This document shows positions 8,456 to 18,335 of a stretch of 64,000 nt of DNA, piece after piece. The position numbers were made by a program, and so were the translations under genes. This DNA comes from Arthrobacter jinronghuae (GTDB taxonomy: Bacteria; Actinomycetota; Actinomycetes; Actinomycetales; Micrococcaceae), in the NCBI RefSeq assembly GCF_025244825.1, contig NZ_CP104263.1:2790001-2854000 (forward strand), in the 5' to 3' direction. The notes under the pieces were generated by a model that did no database searches, had not been told where the DNA came from, and saw only the letters and a program-made list of their open reading frames with translations. Each line of letters begins with the position of its first letter. Position 1 is the stretch's first letter.

Positions 8456-8793
8456 GGCCGAAGTCCGTTCGCCCGTTCGGCGGCTTCCACCCAGCGTGGC
8501 ACCATGAACCGGGGCAGCCAGAAAACGCTGATCAGCAACGTCCAGATGCCGGCAAGGAAGATCATCATCAACACAGCCAGGACCGGCCGCGGCAGGGAAT
8601 CGGTGTCTGCTTCCACCAGGACAGTGCCCGCCAGCAGGCCGATTCCCCCGTAGAGCATTCCGAGCATGGGGTAGGCGCGGAGGCGGGGTAAGAGCCCTGG
8701 GTAGCCGATCCAGGTACGCCACCGGCCCGTGTACGCCCGCCAGCCCTGGAAAATCGTGGCCAGGCTCAACGCGAGTCCCAGAAGGAATCCCAT
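8452..8793 (-). CDS. Small integral membrane protein (paralogue of the 815-1204 gene)
   Basis: A 113-residue protein with about three hydrophobic helices. It shares Y-x-G-R-[FW]-R and F-W-x-P-x-F-x-x-P-x-W with the 815-1204 product, and the two align over most of their length. ATG at 8793 is chosen because CAGGAA lies just upstream and the first helix begins at once (MGFLLGLALSLATIFQGW); an upstream ATG would only add ten residues. It lies between tsaE and tsaB, where most relatives have no gene. A 22-bp palindrome is 145 bases upstream (8938-8959). Function unknown. Confidence 0.65.
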   Translation of the reverse strand: MGFLLGLALSLATIFQGWRAYTGRWRTWIGYPGLLPRLRAYPMLGMLYGGIGLLAGTVLVEADTDSLPRPVLAVLMMIFLAGIWTLLISVFWLPRFMVPRWVEAAERANGLRP

Positions 8794-8937
8794 ATTTCCT
8801 GAACCTTCTCTCCACCCCTTCACCGCAAGCGGTCACGTTTCCCCAGTGTGCTCACCGCGGCAGCGCCCTGTGGTACTGCCGCGGCCGAGGTGTCTCCGTG
8901 TACTACCCCGGAACACTACCCTGACCCGGCTCCTTTG

Positions 8938-8959
8938 CCATGGGCAGAACTACCCATGG
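8938..8959. promoter_or_regulatory. 22-bp palindromic element, copy 2
   Basis: Differs from the 337-358 element at one base. The arms are CCATGGG and CCCATGG. Read toward the membrane-protein gene at 8793 it contains GGGTAGTTCT, and two further GGGTAGT cores follow at about 8902-8921, so this spacer carries three copies of the heptamer. This pattern fits a regulator with a main palindromic site and extra half-sites. It lies in the 206-base gap between tsaE and the 8793 gene. Confidence 0.5.
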
Positions 8960-8999
8960 CCTGCACCGCGTCCGGCTGCCCCAGCCCAGGTGCAGGTTC

Positions 9000-9527
9000 T
9001 CAGCCCAGGTCCGGGGCCTTCGCCCAGCGCGGACCGTAGCCGGCCACCCGGATGGTGCGCTCTTCGTCGGTATCCTCGTCGGAGTAGTCCGTGCCCGGGG
9101 CACCCGGAGCGTCACCGCCCACGGCGCGGACCAGGGTCACTTCCAGCCGGCTGTCGGAGAGGTGCTCCACCAATCCGTGCCCCCACTCAACCACCGTGAC
9201 CGAGCGGTCCATTGAGGCTTCGAGGTCGATGTCGTCCACCTCTCCTTCGGACCCCAGCCGGTACGCATCCACGTGGATGAGGTCAGGTCCGGTCCCGAGG
9301 TTCGGGTGTTCGCGGACCAGGACGAAGGTCGGCGAAATGATGCCCGGCCGCACCCCCAGCCCGGCACCGAGGCCCTGGGTGAAGGTGGTTTTACCGGCGC
9401 CCAGTTCGCCGGTAAGCAGCAGCAGGTCCCCGCGGCGCAGGACGCGGCCGAGGCGTTCGGCGAGCGCCTGGGTCTCTTCGGCACCGTTGGTCCGGAATTC
9501 AGCTTCCCAAGCAGGTTCCTGCGTCAC
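9000..9527 (-). CDS. tsaE: tRNA threonylcarbamoyladenosine biosynthesis ATPase TsaE
   Basis: A 175-residue P-loop ATPase that energises turnover of the TsaB-TsaD complex. The Walker A loop is GELGAGKTT (40-48), followed by the family block SPTFVLVREHPN and HVDAYRL; VVEWGHGL near 115 holds the conserved Glu/Trp. A GTG start at 9527 overlaps the alr stop (GTGA) and removes about 60 non-homologous residues of the open frame. The C-terminus carries an acidic stretch (DYSDEDTDEERT). It is separated from tsaB by two small unknown genes. Confidence 0.93.
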   Translation of the reverse strand: MTQEPAWEAEFRTNGAEETQALAERLGRVLRRGDLLLLTGELGAGKTTFTQGLGAGLGVRPGIISPTFVLVREHPNLGTGPDLIHVDAYRLGSEGEVDDIDLEASMDRSVTVVEWGHGLVEHLSDSRLEVTLVRAVGGDAPGAPGTDYSDEDTDEERTIRVAGYGPRWAKAPDLG

Positions 9528-10774
9528 TTGGCCTGTACCGCCTGTGCCTGTTCGCCTTCTGCATCCTGCGCTCCGGGCGCTGCTTCCAACGCGATGGGCG
9601 GGGCGGATGCGTCGTCGTCCGCTGCGCTGTCCACATACACGCGCTGGACCCGGCCGCTGATCCGGGTGATGATCTCGTAATTGATACTCCCGGCCGCAGA
9701 CGCCCATTCATCGACGCTCGGCTGGCCCTCGCCGCCGAAGAGAACGACTTCCCGGCCCTCGAAGGAATCAGCTGTGCCGGCAATACCGGTCCGGTGCAGG
9801 TCAATCACCATCTGGTCCATGGCGATGCGTCCCACCACCGGGTACGTCTGTCCGTCCACCTGGACGGGTGCGCCGGTGGCAACCCGGGGGATGCCGTCGG
9901 CATAGCCCAACGGGATCAGGGCCAGCGTGGTCGGCTCCTTGGTACGGTAGTGCAGCCCGTAGGAGACTCCCTGGCCGGCCGGCACTTCCTTGCACGCAGC
10001 GATGGTGGTCTTCAGGCTCATGGCCGGGCGCAGGCCCAGCTCCGCGGAGGTCTGTCCGGCGAACGGCGACAGCCCGTACATGCCCAGCCCGATCCGGACC
10101 AGGTCAAAGTGGGCATCCGGGCGGGACAACGCCCCCGGGGTATTGGCGATGTGCCGTACCTCGCGGTCCACGCCGGCGTCTTCGGCCACGGCGACGGCCT
10201 CGCGGAACTTCCGCAGCTGCTCATCGGTTTCCGGACGGTGGGGTTCGTCCGCGACGGCGAAGTGGGAGAAGATCCCGACCACGCGCAGCAGGCCCTCTTC
10301 CTGATAGGCCAGGGCCCTCCCCACAAAGGCTTCCCAGAGGTCCTCCGGGCAGCCGTTTCGGCCCAGCCCCGTGTCTATCTTCAGGTGCACCCGTGCCGGC
10401 ATTTCCAGTTCCCGGGCGGCTGCGACCACGGCGTCCAGATCCCAGCCGGAAACCCCGAGATCCACGTTGGCCCGGATGGCTTCGCCGAATTCGGCATTCC
10501 GCGTATGCAGCCAGGCAAGGACCGGTTCAGTGACGCCTGCGGCCCGGAGTGCCAGCGCTTCACTGATGTGCGCGACGCCCAGCCAGGCCGCGCCGGCCTC
10601 GACTGCGGCACGCGCGGTCTCGACGGCGCCGTGCCCGTAGGCGTCAGCCTTGACTACTGCCATGACGCGGGCGGGGCTGACCACGTGGGCCAGGTGGCGG
10701 ACATTGTGCCGGATGGCAGCCAGGTCGATTACGGCAGCACGTTCGGCCGGAGGCCGGAATTCAGGGTAGTTCAC
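9524..10774 (-). CDS. alr: Alanine racemase
   Basis: A 416-residue PLP enzyme making D-alanine for peptidoglycan. The PLP lysine is K42 in VVKADAYGHG, the N-terminal TIM-barrel signature. The second catalytic base, Tyr, is in the GVSYGLHYRTKEPTTLALIPLGYADG region, and the C-terminal beta domain follows (VVGRIAMDQMVIDL). The last 35 or so residues are an Ala/Glu/Gln-rich tail beyond the usual family end. A GTG start at 10774 overlaps the upstream acetyltransferase stop; its own stop overlaps tsaE. The alr-tsaE linkage is common in actinobacteria. Confidence 0.95.
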   Translation of the reverse strand: MNYPEFRPPAERAAVIDLAAIRHNVRHLAHVVSPARVMAVVKADAYGHGAVETARAAVEAGAAWLGVAHISEALALRAAGVTEPVLAWLHTRNAEFGEAIRANVDLGVSGWDLDAVVAAARELEMPARVHLKIDTGLGRNGCPEDLWEAFVGRALAYQEEGLLRVVGIFSHFAVADEPHRPETDEQLRKFREAVAVAEDAGVDREVRHIANTPGALSRPDAHFDLVRIGLGMYGLSPFAGQTSAELGLRPAMSLKTTIAACKEVPAGQGVSYGLHYRTKEPTTLALIPLGYADGIPRVATGAPVQVDGQTYPVVGRIAMDQMVIDLHRTGIAGTADSFEGREVVLFGGEGQPSVDEWASAAGSINYEIITRISGRVQRVYVDSAADDDASAPPIALEAAPGAQDAEGEQAQAVQAK

Positions 10775-11295
10775 GTCCCTATTCTTTCACTCCCCTCCAG
10801 GTCCAGGGTCCGGTGCATGATGTGCAGGCCGGTCAGCCCTTCGACAGGATGCCGGAAGGCTTCGGGCACGGTGGCGAGGATCGAAAAGCCGAGGGACTGC
10901 CACAGCGCCACTGCCCGGATGTTGGTTTCCACCACGGCGTTGAACTGCATTGAGCGGTAACCGCGGCGGGCTGCCTCGGCCAGCACGTGCTCGCCGAGTG
11001 CCCGCGCAACACCCTGGCCGCTGAACTCCGAGGCAGTCATGAAGGAGGCGTTGGCCACGTGGCTCCCGTTGCCGGACTTGTTGGGGTGCAGCTGCGCGGT
11101 CCCGGCTACGCTGCCGTCCTTCAGGGCAACGAACACCACCGTGGGAGCAGGCTCCAGCCACAGCTGCCGGGCCTGCTCCTCGGTGGTGCCGGTGTCCCAG
11201 CAGTAGGTTTCTCCGGCACGCACGATGGGTTCCATCAGGTTCCAGACGGCAGGCCAGTCACCGGGCCGGGCCTCCCGGATGGTCAGTGCTCCCAT
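10771..11295 (-). CDS. GNAT-family N-acetyltransferase
   Basis: A 174-residue acetyltransferase. The GNAT acetyl-CoA loop is seen in FMTASEFSGQGVARALGEHVL, followed by the beta-alpha pair MQFNAVVETNIRAVALWQSLGF. The N-terminus (LTIREARPGDWPAVWNLMEPIVRAGETYCWD) resembles L-amino-acid acetyltransferases of the phosphinothricin type, but the substrate cannot be read from sequence. It follows the aldo/keto reductase directly (start one base after that gene's stop) and overlaps alr by 4 bases, so it links the sugar-acid arm and the alr-tsa genes in one long same-strand run. Confidence 0.8.
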   Translation of the reverse strand: MGALTIREARPGDWPAVWNLMEPIVRAGETYCWDTGTTEEQARQLWLEPAPTVVFVALKDGSVAGTAQLHPNKSGNGSHVANASFMTASEFSGQGVARALGEHVLAEAARRGYRSMQFNAVVETNIRAVALWQSLGFSILATVPEAFRHPVEGLTGLHIMHRTLDLEGSERIGT

Positions 11296-12351
11296 TTACG
11301 CGTCGAGGGCTGCTGCCCACAGGTTGATCTTGGAATCGACAGCGTATTCGTCGATCCGGCGCAGCTCGTCCGCGGTGAACTCCAGATTGTTCACGGCAGC
11401 CAGCGAGTCTTCCAGCTGCTTCACGCTTGAGGCGCCGATCAGGGCCGAGGTAATGGACGCACTGTCGGGCCGGCTGCGCAGCACCCAGGCGATGGCCATC
11501 TGGGCCAGGCTCTGGCCACGTGATTCGGCGATGCTGTTGAGCCCCCGCACCCGTTCCAGGTTCTCCTCCGAGAGCTGGGACTGGTCCAGGGACTTTCCGG
11601 CAGCCGCACGGGAGTCCTCCGGTACGCCGTTGAGGTATTTATTGGTAAGCAGCCCCTGGGCCAGCGGCGAGAAGGCAATGGAACCTGCACCTACTTCGTC
11701 CAGGGCCGCGAACAGGTCCGGCTGGCCGTCTTCCACCCAGCGGTTCAGCATGGAGTAGGAGGGCTGGTGGATCAGCAGCGGGGTGCCCATCTCGCGGAGA
11801 ATCCGGGCCGCTTCGATGGTCTTTTCCGGCGAGTAGGAGGAGATGCCTGCGTAGAGGGCCCGGCCGGACCGCACTGCCGTGTCCAGGGCCCCCATGGTTT
11901 CCTCCAGCGGCGTTTCGGGGTCCGGGCGGTGGCTGTAGAAGATGTCCACGTAGTCCAGGCCCATGCGTTCCAGTGACTGGTCCAGGGAGGAGAGCAGGTA
12001 CTTGCGGGATCCCCAGTTGCCGTAGGGGCCCGGCCACATGTCGTAGCCGGCCTTGCTGGAGATCACCAGCTCGTCACGGTACGGACGGAAGTCGTCCCGG
12101 AAGTGCCTGCCGAAGTTCGTTTCGGCGGAGCCGTAGGGCGGGCCGTAGTTATTCGCCAGGTCAAAGTGGGTGACGCCAAGGTCAAAGGCCCGCCGCAGGA
12201 TGGCCCGCTGGGTTTCAAAGGGCTTGTCATCGCCAAAGTTGTGCCACAGTCCCAGCGAGACCGCCGGGAGCTGGAGTCCGCTCTGTCCGACGCGTCGGTA
12301 AGGCATGGATTCGTATCGGTTGTCCGCAGCAACATAAGTCATGGGCACCAT
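11296..12351 (-). CDS. Aldo/keto reductase, YghZ (L-glyceraldehyde 3-phosphate reductase) type
   Basis: A 351-residue NADPH-dependent reductase. The AKR catalytic tetrad is D64, Y69, K100 and H141. The block SLGLWHNFGDD plus ANNYGPPYGSAE and MWPGPYGNWGSRKYLL match the AKR14/YghZ group, which reduces L-glyceraldehyde 3-phosphate and small aldehydes. It lies 18 bases after kdgK, so it is likely transcribed with the hexuronate genes and may detoxify or reduce aldehydes from that route; this is inference. ATG 12351 and ATG 12342 are both possible; neither has a clear ribosome site. Confidence 0.85.
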   Translation of the reverse strand: MVPMTYVAADNRYESMPYRRVGQSGLQLPAVSLGLWHNFGDDKPFETQRAILRRAFDLGVTHFDLANNYGPPYGSAETNFGRHFRDDFRPYRDELVISSKAGYDMWPGPYGNWGSRKYLLSSLDQSLERMGLDYVDIFYSHRPDPETPLEETMGALDTAVRSGRALYAGISSYSPEKTIEAARILREMGTPLLIHQPSYSMLNRWVEDGQPDLFAALDEVGAGSIAFSPLAQGLLTNKYLNGVPEDSRAAAGKSLDQSQLSEENLERVRGLNSIAESRGQSLAQMAIAWVLRSRPDSASITSALIGASSVKQLEDSLAAVNNLEFTADELRRIDEYAVDSKINLWAAALDA

Positions 12352-12369
12352 ACTGCCACTGTGTCCCGT

Positions 12370-13374
12370 TTACCGCTGAACACCTTCGGCAGCATCCAGC
12401 AGGCCGAGCTCGTTCCTGTGCGGCAGGCTCTCCCAGTCGCCCGGACCCAGGCAGGCAAAGGCACCGGTCCGGACAGCGGTCTGCAGCCGCGCCTTCGGCC
12501 CTTCCCCGGCAAGGAGTTCAGCCAGGTAACCCGCTACGAAAGCGTCACCGGCACCTACGGTATCGACCGCCTGGATCTGCACGGCGTCCTGCGCGTATTC
12601 GCTGCCGTCGATCAGTCCCAGGGCGCCCTCCGGCCCGAGTTTCAGCAGCACCTGGTCCGGCCCCATGCCCGCCAGCAGGGCAGCCATCCGTTCCGGCCGG
12701 TGCGGAGCACCGAGGGCAATGGCGGCCTCGTCCAGGCCGGCGAACAGTATGTCGGCGTCGGCTACCAGCTTCCGCAGCACCGGTGCGGCCTGCTCCGGGG
12801 TCCACAGGGCCGAGCGGTAGTTGAGGTCCAGTGATACCTGGGTTCCGGCGTCGTGCGCACAGTCGACGGCGAAGCGGACCGCCTCGGCAGCGGATGCGGA
12901 GAGCGCCGGCGTAATCCCCGTAATGTGCAGCAGGCGTGCCCCGGCGATGGCCTCGGCCGGCACATCCCCGACAGTGAGCCGGGAACCGGCGCTGCCGTTG
13001 CGGTAGTACCAGACTTTTACGGTCTCCTGCGTCCGCCGTTCCTTGATCATCAACCCGGTGCGTGCTTCGGGATCGATACGGGCCAGCACCCGGAGTCCTT
13101 CAGCCCGTAATTCCCTCAGCACCAGCTCGCCAAGGCTGTCAGCACCAACCCTTCCAACCCAGGCGACGTCCACGCCGAGCCGGCGAAGCCCGATGGCGAC
13201 GTTGCTCTCCGCACCGCCGATGCCCGTGTCCATGCTGCGGGCATGGGCCAGCGGTCCCGGATGCTGCGAACGCAGCACGGCCATGGTTTCGCCCAGCGTG
13301 ACTACCTCCGCGGGCTGGAATTCCTCCGGCCCCGCTGCGGCGGCGACCGGTCCGCGGGATGAAGGCGTGCTCAC
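12370..13374 (-). CDS. kdgK: 2-keto-3-deoxygluconate kinase (PfkB family)
   Basis: A 334-residue sugar kinase. The N-terminal block VVTLGETMAVLRS and the substrate/glycine motif GGAESNVAIGLRRLG are typical of KdgK; the PfkB signature DTVGAGDAF (271-279) holds catalytic D277. It phosphorylates 2-keto-3-deoxygluconate to KDPG, the substrate of the eda product encoded just upstream. A GTG start at 13374 overlaps the eda stop (GTGA); the longer open frame upstream lies inside eda and is rejected. Confidence 0.93.
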   Translation of the reverse strand: MSTPSSRGPVAAAAGPEEFQPAEVVTLGETMAVLRSQHPGPLAHARSMDTGIGGAESNVAIGLRRLGVDVAWVGRVGADSLGELVLRELRAEGLRVLARIDPEARTGLMIKERRTQETVKVWYYRNGSAGSRLTVGDVPAEAIAGARLLHITGITPALSASAAEAVRFAVDCAHDAGTQVSLDLNYRSALWTPEQAAPVLRKLVADADILFAGLDEAAIALGAPHRPERMAALLAGMGPDQVLLKLGPEGALGLIDGSEYAQDAVQIQAVDTVGAGDAFVAGYLAELLAGEGPKARLQTAVRTGAFACLGPGDWESLPHRNELGLLDAAEGVQR

Positions 13375-14069
13375 TGCCCGGTCCCGCTCCCGCGCGCTGC
13401 TGCCACTGCGGCAACGAGTTTCCGCGAGCGCTCCTTCAGTCCCGCCAGGCTGCCGCCGGCGAAGGCATCCTGGACCAGCGGACCGCCCATGCCCACGGCC
13501 AGGGCTCCGGCCCGCAGCCACGCATCAGCTTCCTCCGTTCCGATACCCCCGGACGGAATCACCTGGATATCCGGAAACGGTCCGCGCAGCTGCGAAACGT
13601 AGCCGGGCCCGACCAGCGACGCCGGAAACACCTTGACCGCCGGCGCACCCGCCTGCCAGCCGGCGTAAAGCTCAGTGGGAGTCAAGCCGCCGGGAACCAC
13701 GGGAATGCCGGCGGCCGTGGCGGTAGCCACCACCTCAACGCTCATCACCGGGGTGACGAGGAATCCCGCTCCGGCCCCGATCAGGGTGCCGGCGGATACT
13801 GCATCCGTGACCGTGCCGACGCCGATCCTCGCGTCCGCGCCGTATTGGCGGACAAGGTCCCCCAACGCTTCCAGCACTCCGGCGGTGCTTAGGGTCAGTT
13901 CCACGTGCCTCACTCCGCCTTCCAGCAAGGCTTCCATCACCGGGGCGTACTCCGAGGCGTGCCGCGCACGGAGGACCACGATGAGCGGGGAAGCTGCCAG
14001 TTCAGCCAGCCAGGCCCCGGCATCCGGCGCCGGACGCCGCAGCGGCCCTGCGCTTCCCGCGGCGCTCAC
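13371..14069 (-). CDS. eda: 2-dehydro-3-deoxyphosphogluconate (KDPG) aldolase
   Basis: A 232-residue class I aldolase cleaving KDPG to pyruvate and glyceraldehyde 3-phosphate. Visible catalytic elements are E57 (RHVELTLST), GVGTV (83-87) and the Schiff-base lysine K146 in AVKVFPASLVGPGY. GTG 14069 is chosen because it overlaps the uxaA stop in the same GTGA form used throughout this operon; ATG 14090 would add seven residues and a 25-base overlap. It is about 20 residues longer at the N-terminus than E. coli Eda. Confidence 0.92.
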   Translation of the reverse strand: MSAAGSAGPLRRPAPDAGAWLAELAASPLIVVLRARHASEYAPVMEALLEGGVRHVELTLSTAGVLEALGDLVRQYGADARIGVGTVTDAVSAGTLIGAGAGFLVTPVMSVEVVATATAAGIPVVPGGLTPTELYAGWQAGAPAVKVFPASLVGPGYVSQLRGPFPDIQVIPSGGIGTEEADAWLRAGALAVGMGGPLVQDAFAGGSLAGLKERSRKLVAAVAAARGSGTGQ

Positions 14070-15589
14070 GTAACTGCTCCCAGCTGCCATGGCACAAACT
14101 CCTCTTGTCCGAGTTCCAGTTCTTCACTCACCGTCTGCCGGCCGGAAGCTGTTTCAAGAATCCGGGCGAAAATCCGGGCGCCCATTTCCTCGACACCCAC
14201 ACCTGAATCGATGATTTCGCCGCAGTTGATATCGATGTCTTCCGGCATCCGCCGGAAGAGTTCCGTGTTTGTGCCGAGCTTGATGCTGGGGGCGGGCCGG
14301 CAGCCCAGAACGGAACCCCTCCCCGTGGTGAAGCACACTACGTTCGCTCCGCCGGCGACAATGCCGGTGACTGAAACGGGGTCGTAACCCGGAGTATCCA
14401 TAAACACCAGCCCCGGCCCGCGGATCCGTCCTGCGTAGTCGACCACTTCACGCAGCTCTGCCCGGCCTGCTTTGGCCACTGCCCCCAGCGACTTCTCCAG
14501 AATGGTGGTTAGTCCCCCGGCCTTGTTGCCCGGTGACGGGTTGTTGTCCAGGCTGCCCCCTCCATGCCCCGTGTATTCCTGCCACCATTGCAGCCGCTCG
14601 AGCAGGCGCTCGCCGACCGCCCGGGAGACCGCCCTGCGGGTCAGCAGATGCTCCGCCCCGAAGACTTCCGGAGTTTCCGCCAGTACCGACGTGCCGCCGC
14701 AGCCGATCAGGCGGTCGGACGCGACGCCCAGCGCCGGGTTCGCGGTGATCCCCGAATAGCCGTCCGATCCGCCGCAGTTCATCCCGAGCACCAGTTCGGC
14801 GGCATCGATCGGAATGCGCTGCAGCCGGTTCACCACCGGCAGCATCTGCCGGACCAGTTCGACGCCGGCCCGGACCGAGGCACGCACCCCGCCGGACTCC
14901 TGGATCACCAGCCGCTCCACGACGTCGGCCGATACGGTGTCGTCAATGAGCCGGTCTGCCTGCAGCATTTCGCAGCCCAGCCCAACCACAAGCAGTCCGG
15001 CGAAATTGGGGTGCCGGGCATAACCGGACAGGGTGCGGAACAGCACCTCGGCCCCGGGGCTCCCCAGCACCATTCCGCAGCCGCTTGAATGGGTCAGCGC
15101 CATCACGCCGTCGACATTGGGAAAGGCGTCCAGAACCGGTCCGCGGAACTGATCGGCGATCATCCGGGCGGTGCCGGCCGAACAGTTGACCGAGGTCAGG
15201 ATCCCGATGTAGTTCCTGGTTCCAGCCAGACCGTTGCGCCGGCGGTAGCCCCGGAAGTGCCGGCCCTCCTCGGCCGGCGGCTGGAACCGGGCGGTCCCGA
15301 ACTCGTAGGCCGCCGCTGTCTCCGCCATGGCGAGGTTATGGCTGTGGACGTGCCCGCCCGCCGCGACCGCCGACGTCGTCCGCCCGATGGCCTGACCGTA
15401 CTTGTGGACCGTCGCGCCGGCTGGAAGATCCACCAGGGCGATTTTGTGCCCCTGCGGGATGTCGGCGGCCGGGATCAGGATTCCCCCGTCCGGTCCATTG
15501 AGCCCGACGCCGGCCGGCAACAAGCGCAGTGCTACGCCTACCTCGTCGGCGGGTGAGAGACGCAGGATGGAACCCTGGGACGCGCTCAC
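14066..15589 (-). CDS. uxaA: Altronate dehydratase (UxaA/GarD family)
   Basis: A 507-residue dehydratase. The N-terminal SAF domain (about 1-100, containing [23 protein letters not shown] and HVHSHNLAM) is followed by the large C-terminal domain with [51 protein letters not shown] and [18 protein letters not shown]. These match UxaA, which converts D-altronate to 2-keto-3-deoxygluconate; galactarate dehydratase is a close alternative. In this cluster, with uxaC, kdgK and eda, altronate is the better fit. Its start overlaps the manD-like stop. Confidence 0.92.
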   Translation of the reverse strand: MSASQGSILRLSPADEVGVALRLLPAGVGLNGPDGGILIPAADIPQGHKIALVDLPAGATVHKYGQAIGRTTSAVAAGGHVHSHNLAMAETAAAYEFGTARFQPPAEEGRHFRGYRRRNGLAGTRNYIGILTSVNCSAGTARMIADQFRGPVLDAFPNVDGVMALTHSSGCGMVLGSPGAEVLFRTLSGYARHPNFAGLLVVGLGCEMLQADRLIDDTVSADVVERLVIQESGGVRASVRAGVELVRQMLPVVNRLQRIPIDAAELVLGMNCGGSDGYSGITANPALGVASDRLIGCGGTSVLAETPEVFGAEHLLTRRAVSRAVGERLLERLQWWQEYTGHGGGSLDNNPSPGNKAGGLTTILEKSLGAVAKAGRAELREVVDYAGRIRGPGLVFMDTPGYDPVSVTGIVAGGANVVCFTTGRGSVLGCRPAPSIKLGTNTELFRRMPEDIDINCGEIIDSGVGVEEMGARIFARILETASGRQTVSEELELGQEEFVPWQLGAVT

Positions 15590-16812
15590 CAGTCATGCAC
15601 CGTCCCGTCCAGCAACCGGTTCACGGGCAGATAGGCCGGGGCGTAGTCGAAGGACTTGGCCAGCTCGTCGTCGTACTCCACACCCAGACCCGGCTGGTCT
15701 CCCGGATGCAGCAACCCGTCGGAAAACGCATAGCTGGTCCGGAACACCCGCAGCGTGTCGGCGGAGTGCTTCATATACTCCTGGATGCCGAAGTTGTGCA
15801 GCGCCAGGCCCAGGTGCAGCTGGGCGGCCTGGCCTACCGGGGAAATATCGGTTGGCCCGTGGAAGCCGGATTTGATCGAATACACCGCTGCGAAGTCCAT
15901 CAGTTTCCGCAGGGCCGTGATTCCCCCCGTATGCGTGACTGCGGAGCGGACATAGTCGATGAGCTGTTCAGTGATCAGGGTCTGGTAGTCGTAGACGCTG
16001 TTGAACACTTCGCCGATGGCCAGCGGAACCGTGGTTTGGGACCGTACCCGCCGCAGGGCTTCCTGGTTCTCCGCCGGCGTGCAGTCCTCGAGCCAAAAGA
16101 GATCGTACGGTTCCAGCGTTTTCCCCAGTGCCGCCGCCTGGTTGGGGGTCATCCGGTGGTGGCCGTCATGCAGCAGGACGAGTTCGGGCCCGAACTCCCG
16201 ACGGACGGCGGCGAAGACTTCCGGCACGTGGCGCAGGTACGCCCGTGTGTCCCACGCTTCCTCGGCGGGCAGCGGAGCCCGCAGCGCCGGCTCGTAGTCG
16301 TAGCGCTGTCCCGGCCGCTGGTCCGTGGCCACGCCGTAGATCTGGCCCAGGCCCGGAACGCCGGTCTGTACCCGGATTGCCTTGAAGCCCTCGTCCAGAT
16401 GGTTCCGGATCGAGGTGAAAAGCGTATCCATGCTGCTGCCGGAGGCATGCCCGTAGGCCAGGCACCCCGTCCGTGAAGCACCGCCCAGCAGCCGGTAGAG
16501 CGGCAGCCCTGCCTCCTTGGCCAGGATGTCCCACAAGGCAACATCGACGGCGGCGATGGCCGCCATGGTGATTGGGCCCCGCCGCCAATACGCGCCGCGG
16601 TACAGGTACTGCCAGGTGTCTTCGATACGCCGTTCATCCCGCCCGATCAGCAGCGGCACCACGTGTTCCCGCAGGTAGGCGACTACTGCCAGTTCACGGC
16701 CGTTTACCGTGGCGTCACCCAGCCCGACGACGCCGGAATCGGTGGTCAGCCGCAGGGTGACAAAATTGCGGCCCGGGCTGGTGACCAGCACTTCTGCGGA
16801 GCGGATTGCCAT
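15586..16812 (-). CDS. manD: D-mannonate dehydratase, enolase-superfamily (ManD/RspA) type
   Basis: A 408-residue enolase-superfamily protein. The N-terminal capping domain and barrel are complete: metal ligands are expected in [19 protein letters not shown] and AIGEVFNS, with [19 protein letters not shown] and the C-terminal [14 protein letters not shown] typical of the ManD/RspA group. High-activity members dehydrate D-mannonate to 2-keto-3-deoxygluconate; some relatives have low activity on gluconate. The neighbours uxaC and uxuB, with no classical uxuA, favour the mannonate role. ATG 16812 follows AAGGAGA. Confidence 0.9.
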   Translation of the reverse strand: MAIRSAEVLVTSPGRNFVTLRLTTDSGVVGLGDATVNGRELAVVAYLREHVVPLLIGRDERRIEDTWQYLYRGAYWRRGPITMAAIAAVDVALWDILAKEAGLPLYRLLGGASRTGCLAYGHASGSSMDTLFTSIRNHLDEGFKAIRVQTGVPGLGQIYGVATDQRPGQRYDYEPALRAPLPAEEAWDTRAYLRHVPEVFAAVRREFGPELVLLHDGHHRMTPNQAAALGKTLEPYDLFWLEDCTPAENQEALRRVRSQTTVPLAIGEVFNSVYDYQTLITEQLIDYVRSAVTHTGGITALRKLMDFAAVYSIKSGFHGPTDISPVGQAAQLHLGLALHNFGIQEYMKHSADTLRVFRTSYAFSDGLLHPGDQPGLGVEYDDELAKSFDYAPAYLPVNRLLDGTVHDW

Positions 16813-16849
16813 GGTCTCTCCTTGGGTCAGGTGTTCGGCAGGCAGGGAA

Positions 16850-18280
16850 TCAGGAGCGGGGCGCGTAGGACTGCAGGGGCAGGTGGTAGGCGAGGTCGGC
16901 ACCCGTTTCCACCGCTTCATCGAGGCCGAGCTTGCCCTCGGCAACCAGCCGGGCCAGGAACCCCGCATCAATCCGCCGGGCCAGGTCGTGGCGCGCCGGG
17001 ATCGAGGCGAGCGCCCGGGTGTCATCGACAAATCCGCTGGTGTTGTAGAAGCCGGCCGTCTCCACCGCCGATTCACGGAACCGGCGCATCTGCTCGGGGC
17101 TGTCCAGGAACCACCAGGGCGCGCCGAGCCGAAGCCCCGGATAGGCCCCCGCCAGCGGGGCAAGCTCCCGGGAATAAACCGTTTCATCAGTAGTGAAGAC
17201 GACCATGCGGAAAGCCGGGTCCATACCAAAGCTGTTCAGCAGCGGCTGCAGTGCCCTGGTGAATTCCACCCGCACCGGAATGTCGAACCCCTGGTCCGTT
17301 CCGTACCGGGTCCGGATGCCCCGGTGGTGGTTGCGGAGCACCCCGGGATGCAGCTGCATAACCAATCCGTCCTCGGCGGACATGCGCGCCATCTCGAACA
17401 GCATTCCGCCGGCAAACGCGTCGGCCTGCGCCGGGCTGGCTTCTCCGCGCAGTCCTGCGGCGTAGATTTCCCGGGCGTCGGCAGGGTCCAGCGGCGTGGT
17501 GTCCGCACTCAGGTGCCCGTGGTCCGTGGCCCGTGCTCCTGCCTGCAGGAAGGCTGCCCGGCGCCCGCGCAGTGCCGCCAGGAAGGAGTCGAAGTCCCCT
17601 GCCTCGATGCCTGAGACTTCGGAGAGTTCCCGGATATCCGCAGCCCAGCCGGGCCTGCGGATATGCAGCAGGTCGTCCGGACGGAAAGTGGGAAGGACCC
17701 GCTGGCGGCCGTCGGTTTCCGCAAGTTTGCGATGCCCGGTCAGGGTGGATGCTGCGGAATCGGTGGTGGCGAGCAGCTCCACGTTGAAGGCGTCCAGCAG
17801 TGCACGGGGGCGGAATTCCTCCCGGGACAGGGTGTCCAGGAGGAAATCGTAGAGCTCATCGGCGGCCTCTTCCGACGGCGGCACCGGCGCACCGAAAACC
17901 ACCGCCAGCTCATGCTCAAGCCAGTAACGGGTGGGGGTTCCGCGGAAAAGCTTCCAGTTCCGGCAGAACCGGCGCCAGATCTCCCGGGGATCGGTTTCAA
18001 AGGGTGTGCCGTCATGCGTGGGAATTCCCAGGTCCGCGGGACTTTCCCCCTGGGAAACCAGCATCCGGACCAGATAGTGGTCCGGTATGACGAACAATTC
18101 AGCCGGGTTCTCGAACGCAGAGTCCTGCACGAGCAGGTCCACTTCCACATGCCCGTGCATGGATACGATCGGCAGCCGGGACGTGGCCGCGTAGATTTCG
18201 CGGGCAAGTGCCCTCACACCGGGCTCGGCCGGCAGCGCACGGTCAGGGTCCAAGGTCCAGCCAGGGGGCTGCTCGCTCAC
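16850..18280 (-). CDS. uxaC: Glucuronate (uronate) isomerase
   Basis: A 476-residue amidohydrolase-like isomerase, normal for UxaC (about 470). The metal-binding HxH is seen in [14 protein letters not shown], and the family blocks [42 protein letters not shown] and [15 protein letters not shown] are present. It interconverts D-glucuronate with fructuronate and D-galacturonate with tagaturonate. A GTG start at 18280 is chosen for GGAGAGG 7 bases upstream and the [13 protein letters not shown] start; the longer open frame lacks homology. It is the first gene of the minus-strand hexuronate operon. Confidence 0.94.
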   Translation of the reverse strand: MSEQPPGWTLDPDRALPAEPGVRALAREIYAATSRLPIVSMHGHVEVDLLVQDSAFENPAELFVIPDHYLVRMLVSQGESPADLGIPTHDGTPFETDPREIWRRFCRNWKLFRGTPTRYWLEHELAVVFGAPVPPSEEAADELYDFLLDTLSREEFRPRALLDAFNVELLATTDSAASTLTGHRKLAETDGRQRVLPTFRPDDLLHIRRPGWAADIRELSEVSGIEAGDFDSFLAALRGRRAAFLQAGARATDHGHLSADTTPLDPADAREIYAAGLRGEASPAQADAFAGGMLFEMARMSAEDGLVMQLHPGVLRNHHRGIRTRYGTDQGFDIPVRVEFTRALQPLLNSFGMDPAFRMVVFTTDETVYSRELAPLAGAYPGLRLGAPWWFLDSPEQMRRFRESAVETAGFYNTSGFVDDTRALASIPARHDLARRIDAGFLARLVAEGKLGLDEAVETGADLAYHLPLQSYAPRS

Positions 18281-18335
18281 GTTTGCCTCTCCGTTGAAAC
18301 AAAATGCCGACGCCCTGCAGGGCCTGGTGCAGTCC

